Made by a program: the position numbers and the translations under genes
Source: Branchiostoma floridae
Taxonomy: Eukaryota; Chordata; Leptocardii; Amphioxiformes; Branchiostomatidae
Length of the DNA: 64,000 bases
NCBI RefSeq assembly: GCF_000003815.2
Contig: NC_049985.1
Location: forward strand, 21,796,442 to 21,860,441
Reading direction: 5' to 3'
Part shown: one piece after another, positions 57,801 to 64,000 of the stretch
Position numbering within the stretch: position 1 is the first letter of the stretch
Layout of the letters: each line of letters starts with the position of its first letter
Notes under the pieces: generated by a model
What the model saw: the letters and a program-made list of their open reading frames with translations, nothing else
Database searches by the model: none
Told to the model about the DNA's origin: nothing

Positions 57801-60800
57801 AACCCTAAACATCTATCATGCAGGAAGAGATTACGCAAGATTTGGCCATCTTGCTATGAATTATGGAGCAAAACAGTTTGCCTACAAATTACGAGAAATA
57901 AAAATATTTTGTCTACACCTTACCAAAAAGAGGCCTGTACATTATCTGATGCATAAGAAAGGGCATGAATATTTTTGTAGGTACAAAAAATGGACTGTAA
58001 ATTAAAGCAACTCAGAACTTGACAGAAGCAAAATGGCGTAGAAACTGAGAAATTGAGATAGAATATAGAAGGATGAAAGACTTCATCAATCTGCAAAATA
58101 TGACAGTGCCAAAGCCTCCATTTAGACAATGCTTTGTGACTGTATTAGTTACTGAGCATGTGCCAGCCATGGTGGTCAAAATTGACTGCACTTGTTTGGG
58201 TTCTTGCTATCAAGCATCGCCTTTGTTTGTTGACATGTTTACATCGCTCTTCCACCACACCAGTAACACAATCTGTCATCACCTCTTTACCCTGTGGTAT
58301 AAGGCACAAGATACACACACACACAATGGTACACACTACCCAAACTTCCTGTCCTGATAACCATCAGAAGGAAACAGGCTCAGGCAGAAGGCCAAGAAGG
58401 AAGGAAGGCTTCTCCTGATGCCTGGTGACCCCGGGCTACCTTACAAAGGAAACACCTGGAAACCATGGTGGTCACGACAAGGGCGCCAGGTTCTAACAAG
58501 GCCCCCCTAGGGACTACAGGGGCTCCCCGGGGTGGGGATGTTGGCACCAGGCCAGCGTGGGGTATCAAGGCAAACAACTCCAGCTGTCAGTACAGGTGGA
58601 TCAGGCTGTAGGTGGCCTGGTATCCAAACCTACTGTAAATTCAGAAACTTTCGCAGTGGTTTAATGTTCGCAGTTTTCGCGGTGGCTGCTTCACCGCGAA
58701 TTAAAAACCACTGCAAATATTTTTCCATGGCAGTTAGAGACTACAGTGCATGGTGAAGCCACAGCAAAAAGTCCTTTTCCCCGCTCCTGCGAAATTACAT
58801 GTAAATTCCCACGAATTAAGGACTCATTCATGTGTTCTTCCCAGTGTCCCCAAAGTCCCCTCCAATAAAATATAAAAATCATAGATTCCATTTTTGAAGT
58901 ACAAATGATTTGAGAGGATAGCTTGGGTATGCCCGACAGGATTGCATAGGACATTTTTTTAAATTTGAAATATTGTCAGATTGCACTCTGTAAGTCTTTT
59001 TTGTCTGGGAAGGAGTTACAAATAAATGTACGTATGCTTCCTTTTACCTGTTACGTTTTCTGTGGCCTATATTAGACAGATACTAGTATGCTGATCTGAT
59101 CATCTTTTAGCATTAAGTCACTGAAACTGGGACCCAAGATTTAGCTATATGTTAGCTATTAAGTTGAAATCACCATCTCTACAAAGGCTGCCACCTGTAG
59201 GAAGCCTGTGGGGGTCCTCAGTAGAAGCTATATGCTTCTTAGGGGGTGACCATAGGCCAGGCCCCCACATTAAAACCCAGTTATGTGGACTCCTAAATAC
59301 ATATACAGATAACCCACAATGTCACCAAGTTCATGTACATAAGTTTTAATGACTTTAAATAGTTGACACAGGGTGAGGATGTCATATAAAGGGTGAACCT
59401 CCTGGTCTGTGTAGAACACCCAGAAGAGACATTATCTAGGACATTATGGCAGAAGTCACAACCTTACTGTGTGTATAGTGGCTTTAGCGGGCCCTTGTTT
59501 GTGCCCTTCTTCTCTTGTAAGTTTTCATAGTGAGGAGGGGACAGTTTATTGAAAGCTGATGTTGCACGAGGTTTATACGGTTTAGAAAGAAGAAAATTTG
59601 GGCAGCATTTGGCCAAAAGACTCAGAAGAATTGTATAGCTGCATTGCAAGTCTCTTCACCCCACATGTACACATGTATTGTGTGTGGTTGTGTTAGAATT
59701 ACACCATTTTGCAGTTTGTGTTAGAACTGCAGCTTACCTATTTTTTTGTGTCCTTACAGGCTGTCTGGAGTGAAGGGTACTCTTGTTGCTGCTCATCCCC
59801 TGGAAGCATCTGAAGCATTGGTGAGTCTATGTGTGAACCATTTCACTAAAATGGGACAGGCAGCATCATTGAGCGTACAATCAATGTAGGGCTACCGGTA
59901 TGGTGGACTAGGGAGTGCTGCATTATATTTGCAGGGCTAGAAATGCTTTTTTCTGCACGCCTGCTCTGGTGCAGGTACATGTAACATTGAAAATTACCTG
60001 CACCAGACAAATTTTACCTGCACAACTCTGAATTTAGGAAGTGTGGATCATACTAAAATTGTTCAGGAACCATTGCTATTTTTTTTTCTTTTATACTTTT
60101 TAGGTGGTAACATTCAATACAGCTAATAACAATCAACATACACCTACATCATATGACATTTATGTATATAACCCAGTACATGGACCAGTGCACAACAAAA
60201 TACCTGCACAGCTCCAATGTTACCTGCACTAACCTGCATATGCAGGTGGTATTTTGAGCCCTGCTTTGGGAAGTTGTGGGTTCAAATCCTGGTCAGGCTA
60301 TACCAAAAACGTGAGAATGATACATTGTGCTTAGCAATGAGCACTTATCTGATAGAGTATGGGACTTGCAAACACTGCACTTCCAGTGGACTAGCCAGCC
60401 TCATACTGTAGTGGCCAATGTGGCCCTTGTAAACTGAAAATTGTGGGAAGGATTTGAAATGTAACTGTAAAATGTATGGAAATTAAAGTACAGTTAAAAC
60501 CTAAACAAGCTGTACTGATATCTGTTTGTTTTCACTTTGAACTCACTCTCAGTCTTTTTTTTATCATGGCAGGTCCGCAAGAACCAGGATCAAGTGGACT
60601 TCACCATGCTGCGCAATGTACAGGGCATGCACGCCCCCTTGCGGCTACAGATGGAAAGGCACATTGCTGGCAAGGTTAGTGTCAGCAAAACAGTGAATTT
60701 TGATGATTGTAGGACGCTAAAGATACTCTCAAAAACCTACGAAGTAGAATTGTAATACAATTTCATCATTGAGCACCAATAAATGGAAAATGTTGATGTT

Positions 60801-61383
60801 TTCATGTGTTTATTACTTCATTACCCAGGTCCAGCGGTTACCATGTCTACACAGCTCCAACGTGGCCCTGGACACCCTACGTGGTCAGGATGAACACATT
60901 GACTTCAACCATGTTCTGAACGGCAAGGACTCTTCTTTTTCTTTGCAACTCTCTTTATTTAGATCTGAAAAAAGGTTTCTTTTAGGCCCACACTTGAAAA
61001 GCTTTCAATGCCATCTTAACCTGAAGATGTACAGTAGTGTTTCGAATGCTATGTAAAAGAGTATGCTTCCATTTTTTGCTACCCATTCAACCCATTGTAT
61101 GTTAGTCATAAAAGATCAATCTTCTGAGTTTCCCTCTCCATCATCACAGTTATCAGTTTGACCAATTAGAGAATGGCAGTTGGCAGTCGACCAATGAGAG
61201 TGTGGCATTTGAATTTTTATGTTTGGTTGGGAACCAGTCAGAGCTTTGGTATCAGTCTAGTATTGTTCTTGGTACAAATGTATTTAACTACTGTTGCTTT
61301 CCCCCCTTACAGACCCTACAGCTCCAGAAGTAATGGGTGATCCCCACATCATGACAGAGAGAAGGGCTGGCATCCTGCAGTAG
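45825..61383 (+). CDS. POMP: Proteasome maturation protein (POMP/UMP1)
   Basis: Exons: 45825-45827 (ATG only, tentative), 56114-56208, 59760-59820, 60573-60674, 60829-60922, 61313-61383 (TAG). The sum is 426 nt, 141 residues, the length of human POMP. Conserved parts: QTGQYGVKETMKSVEG, AAHPLEASE, VDFTMLRNVQGMHAPLRLQM, VQRLPCLHSSNVALDTLRG, PEVMGDPHIM. POMP is the short-lived chaperone that drives assembly of the 20S proteasome beta-ring. Exon 2 to 6 phases fit perfectly. The fifth intron uses a GC donor (AACG/GCAAGG). Exon 1 rests on the TISU-like CAAGATGG context, frame and length match. AATAAA follows at 61689. Confidence 0.9.
46056..46754. mobile_element. TA-flanked TIR element, copy 2 (Tc1/mariner-like)
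   Basis: Near-identical to 8226-8911 throughout, with the same GAGTCCATTCC ends next to TA. It is inserted in POMP intron 1, about 230 bases after exon 1. Confidence 0.82.
47122..47160. repeat. Perfect palindrome at end of a MITE
   Basis: TGATGACATATACTGTAAA is followed after one A by its exact reverse complement. It includes the TACTGTAAA terminus of the adjoining MITE. Confidence 0.75.
47132..47349. mobile_element. 'TACTGTAAATGCA' MITE, copy 3
   Basis: Right half 'aaaaaccgcgaaagtttctg' to 'tttacagta' and interior 'gcactgtaatctcttactgc' match the family. The left end is rearranged into the palindrome. Confidence 0.65.
47385..47500 (+). repeat. Dispersed repeat, copy related to 50.36-50.47 kb (inverted)
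   Basis: 'ctctgctgtccagggctgtaactggc' and 'ctgctataagcgagat' here match 'atctcgcttatagcag' and 'gccagttacagccccgaacagcagag' at 50.37-50.46 kb in the opposite orientation. Confidence 0.5.
48378..49030. mobile_element. 653-bp TIR element with 8-bp target duplication
   Basis: Direct repeat TCTGCTAG at 48370-48377 and 49031-49038. The TIR is GGGTATCAGGACAACTCGGC at the left and GGGTTTCGAGACGACTCGGC (reverse complement) at the right. Subterminal copies of ACTCGGCACC recur three times at the left and again inverted at the right, like transposase-binding arrays. No transposase frame. Confidence 0.85.
49241..50035. repeat. About 150-bp tandem repeat, interrupted by a MITE
   Basis: Units with 'gttggttgttttgtacatc', 'gactcccaaggtgt', 'gatgctactgaaaactg', 'ggaggtagcgtggtgg' and 'acagttgagagt' start near 49241, 49400 and 49890. 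The MITE at 49485-49825 splits the array. Confidence 0.75.
49485..49825. mobile_element. 341-bp hAT MITE with 8-bp target duplication
   Basis: TIR CAGGGCTTTAGCCAGC and GCTGGCTAGAGCCCTG; target duplication TGGTGCAA at 49477-49484 and 49826-49833. CAGGG ends with 8-bp duplications are typical of hAT. Confidence 0.9.
52267..52361. mobile_element. Small MITE with 'TAGCCTGGTATCCA' ends, copy 2
   Basis: 'tagcctggtatccagcc' and 'ggctggataccaggcta' mirror each other across about 95 bp; relative of 37222-37337. Confidence 0.6.
54927..55280. mobile_element. Harbinger-like MITE with TTA flanks
   Basis: GGCCACACCAATTTAATTTC at the left mirrors GAAATTAAATTGGTGTGGCC at the right, both bordered by TTA. 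A 3-bp TWA duplication is a Harbinger/PIF feature. It is intronic in POMP. Confidence 0.75.
55610..55843. mobile_element. 234-bp hAT MITE with 8-bp target duplication
   Basis: TIR CAGGGTTGTAGCCAGC and GGCTGGCCACAACCCTG; CTCTGAAG is duplicated at 55602-55609 and 55844-55851. It is inserted into another repeat whose relative is at 54.07-54.13 kb ('ctgtctctaggacccgtccc'). Confidence 0.9.
58631..58818. mobile_element. 'TACTGTAAATGCA' MITE, copy 4 (inverted, worn)
   Basis: 'tactgtaaattcagaaacttt', 'gactacagtgcatggtgaagcc' and 'aaaaagtccttttcc' are the reverse of the copy 1 interior. It is intronic in POMP. Confidence 0.6.
59932..60263. mobile_element. 330-bp 'CAGGGCTAGAAAT' family, copy 2
   Basis: Ends CAGGGCTAGAAATGC and TATTTTGAGCCCTG, hAT-like; matches 29505-29848 along its length. 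No clean 8-bp duplication is seen. It is intronic in POMP. Confidence 0.72.
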
Positions 61384-61688
61384 AGGCTCTGTTAGGGGGC
61401 TGACAAGGTTCAAGGATGATTCTCTAGGATTTGGGGGGACAGGGGTCATAGTGTTCATTTGCATCAGTGGTAGGAAGCTAAGTCAATTTCTGGATTCCTC
61501 AACAGACAATTCTGTAAGCCTTAGGTGTAGTATTTTTTGATTCAGTTATAAATGTTATCTAGACAGTGGGCCATATGTTCCTTGTCTATGCTCTCCATAC
61601 AGAAGATATTTCCCTTTAACTCTCTCTGTTCAAGTAGTTGTTTATCAGTACAAGCAAAGAACATGTATCTGAAGGTAGTGATGTCTCA

Positions 61689-61694
61689 AATAAA
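61689..61694 (+). other. POMP polyadenylation signal AATAAA
   Basis: 'ctcaaataaagcac', about 305 bases after the stop codon. Confidence 0.6.
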
Positions 61695-61911
61695 GCACAT
61701 CTTCACAAACAAACATACAAATGCAGTGAAAACAGCCTCCTTTCAAAGTTGTCTTCTTGGTAGCAATGAGTAGTCAGAGTAGTAGAATTTATAGTATGTT
61801 TCTTGCTGGCATTTATATTACATCAAAGGTATCAGTCCTGCATTTGAGACTGCCTACCTTGATATGGTAACCTGATAGTACATCTCATATAGAATACCAC
61901 ACATCCGAAAA

Positions 61912-62090
61912 TAGTTTCATCAGGTTGGTAGAANNNNNNNNNNNNNNNNNNNNNNNNNNNNNNNNNNNNNNNNNNNNNNNNNNNNNNNNNNNNNNNNNNN
62001 NNNNNNNNNNNNNNNNNNNNNNNNNNNNNNNNNTCGAAACGTAAGCTATGTAAGTACCCACTGGTTGTGTAACAAGAATTCTCCTTCATC
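61912..62090. mobile_element. Fold-back element around an assembly gap
   Basis: Left flank 'aatagtttcatcaggttggtag' equals 15130-15152, and right flank 'tcgaaacgtaag...tgtaagtacc' equals 15509-15534. The middle is lost in 100 Ns. Confidence 0.65.
61934..62033. other. Assembly gap (100 N)
   Basis: A run of exactly 100 Ns inside the fold-back element; true length unknown. Confidence 0.99.
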
Positions 62091-62300
62091 GAATATCACA
62101 CATGTTTTAAAAGAAGTTCAGCCACAGTCAACAAAACTTTGAGAGAACAGCCATTTAATCTGTTATTCTGTATATACAGGAATTTACCATCATTGCTAAC
62201 AGAACTGCAGTTATTTGCAAACAAGATATAATTTTACATAATATCATTGTTTCCTCAGCAATGTCCTGATAAATATCAAAATAGACCATGAGACTTAAAA

Positions 62301-62526
62301 CCCTTAAACTGCCAGAGTTTCAGCACTATAAAATGCTATCAGTGCTACCAGGGTTGACTGCTGACCTCCAAAAAGAACCCCCGGAAAAAGGCCAAAGTCC
62401 CTAACTTCTGGGGTTCGTGCGCAAAGTTGCTACTTTGGGGGAATACGCTATCCCGGATATATCCCGGTGCGGCACACAGGACATGTATATGTGTGCCGGA
62501 TATATCTGGGTTTGGCAGTTTAAGGG
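62301..62526. mobile_element. 226-bp MITE 'CCCTTAAACTGCCA'
   Basis: CCCTTAAACTGCCA at the left mirrors TGGCAGTTTAAGGG at the right. Internal palindromic 'ggatatatcccggtgcggcacac' and 'gtgtgccggatatatctgg'. No coding frame is supported. Confidence 0.7.
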
Positions 62527-62920
62527 TTAAGCTGTTTTTAACCCCCTTCCCTGCTGTAGTATCTTTTGGCACCAAATATGTATTAGTCAGATGATGATGA
62601 TATTAGTCACAGGTTGGTAAAGTTATGAAAATTAATATAAAATTAACCCTTTTTTATAAGCTTTCCTTATCCATTCTATTTCTAATTTTATTTCATCTGA
62701 TGACTCATAAAAGTATGCATAACTAAAGATAAGTACATCCCAGTCCTAAACTAAACAAGAAAGCTTCTGAAAAAAGCTGGCCGGTGCGTATTTTGGAAAA
62801 AGCCTGGATGTTAAACAAAATCACACGAAAAAAGAGTTTTTAAACATCGAATTACTGAATTGCTCTTTCTTCTATTAAAAAAACACTACATGAGATTTGT
62901 CTAACAAAGAAAAAAAATTT

Positions 62921-62992
62921 AGCAAGTGGGGTTCGAACCTTCGATCTACGGAAGATAAGTACCGTGCTGTAGACCGCTCGGCCACGCTGGCT
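62921..62992 (-). pseudogene. tRNA-like sequence with intact A and B boxes
   Basis: On minus it reads GCCAGCG, TGGCCGAGCGG (a perfect A box), a weak anticodon arm, then GGTTCGAACCC (a perfect B box). The acceptor and T stems do not pair well and no anticodon loop of normal shape forms, so it is probably a tRNA pseudogene or SINE head rather than a working tRNA. Confidence 0.5.
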
Positions 62993-63045
62993 CGATAACG
63001 CAATAGCACGTATAGAAGGGCTATTTGGTTAAAGTGACCGATTCA

Positions 63046-63075
63046 TGCATCCATCCATCCATCCATGCATCCATA
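63046..63075. repeat. (ATCC)n microsatellite
   Basis: Seven or so imperfect CATC units. The remainder of 62.6-64.0 kb is AT-rich with no recognised gene. Confidence 0.8.
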
Positions 63076-64000
63076 CAACCGCTTCTCCCGTCTCAAAAAA
63101 GAAATATCTTAAACCTACATGAAAATACCCACCTATAATGCAGACTTGTGCTTCAGCTTATGTTGCTCTACTAGAACATGTAATGCTAAAAATTAACTGT
63201 TGAGTCAAATTGGTGGAACATTAGGTTATTGTGGGAGTTCAATTTTGAATCTCATAAAATTTGAAGTTGACTCTTGTTTTCTATTTGACAAATACATGTA
63301 TATATACATGTCTGTATCTAGATAGCATATTTCAGAAAGCACATCATGGAAATTGTCACCTATTTTGCAGACTCAACACATTAATACTTAAATGTTAACA
63401 TCCTTACATACATCAATATACACCTGTTAATTTTGAAACATGCCCATTTTAAGTTTTCTTCTGTGATAGTCACCAAGGGGCATCAAACCTGGGGTAGACT
63501 GACTCAAAAAAGTAGAAATTGTTTTGAACTGGGATTTCTGTGACAAATATCCTTTAAAGGGACACCATCTAAAATCTGGAAAACATACATTTGGACAACA
63601 TTTTCATATAAAGACGTCACCTTAAAAAAAGTAAAAACAAATTCTTCATACCGTTGTAGATACAGTTTTACAGCTAATAGGATATGATCTTGGACTTCTT
63701 GGTCTGGAAAGAACAAGTAATATAATGCTGATAATGCTTACACCCATTTTCCACTAGTGGTGACCACTCAGTGACCAAACATTTGACAGGTCACTCTGCA
63801 AATGTCATGTACAATGAACATATTTTGAGGTTCGTGTTTCCTTTGAATCATACTTTACATCTTGCGTCACATTCCAATTATGAAATCTAGAGTCTCAATT
63901 CTAATTTTGGTCTCTGTAGAGTTGCTGAGTGATTGCCTTTTAGTGGTTTCCCCTGGTTTCATCCTGGTGCTACATGTAGTTGGTGGTGTCTTGATCAATG

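Noticed and set aside
63504-63716. Small minus-strand frame with VQMYVFQILDGVPLKDICHRN
   Set aside because: No family recognised, no splice or start support, and AT-rich surroundings; probably chance.

Overview
The window looks like nuclear DNA of a cephalochordate (amphioxus, Branchiostoma-like). Genes are split into many short exons with GT-AG introns. Introns and intergenic DNA are packed with small terminal-inverted-repeat elements, SINEs and one non-LTR retrotransposon, and there are two 100-N assembly gaps. The protein set (HSD11B1-like SDR, TRIM/Deltex ligase, one VEGF-receptor-type kinase, POMP) is chordate-like. No bacterial or viral gene organisation is present. The species call is inference.

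Layout. (1) 0.5-12.4 kb: two HSD11B1-like short-chain dehydrogenase genes, head to head (copy A on minus, 3' end off the window; copy B on plus). Their internal exon lengths are identical (131/112/219/167 nt), so they form an inverted duplication. A Tx1/L1-type LINE (about 3.3-7.5 kb) lies between them, and copy B has no recognisable first exon. Both copies carry the catalytic Tyr one residue further than usual from the catalytic Lys. (2) 12.4-16.4 kb: repeats, including a 1.45-kb element with 8-bp target duplications whose left end has expanded into a decanucleotide array. (3) 16.4-21.1 kb, minus: a gene joining an RRM-like domain, a full TRIM module (RING, two B-boxes, coiled coil) and a Deltex-type RING plus Deltex C-terminal (DTC) domain. 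This is the most unusual gene in the window. (4) 23.5-42.6 kb, minus: a complete 25-coding-exon receptor tyrosine kinase of VEGFR type (signal peptide, seven Ig domains, TM, split kinase, tyrosine-rich tail; 1,290 codons by my splice model). (5) 45.8-61.4 kb, plus: the proteasome maturation factor POMP (141 codons), with a first coding exon that is just the ATG inside a TISU/YY1-like motif, a 10-kb first intron and one GC-AG intron. (6) 61.4-64 kb: repeats, an assembly gap and a tRNA-like sequence.

The genes do not form a pathway or operon. VEGFR and POMP are divergent neighbours about 3.2 kb apart, and the TRIM-Deltex and VEGFR genes are in tandem on the minus strand. All exon coordinates come from reading frames plus splice consensus by eye; no alignment or transcript evidence was available.
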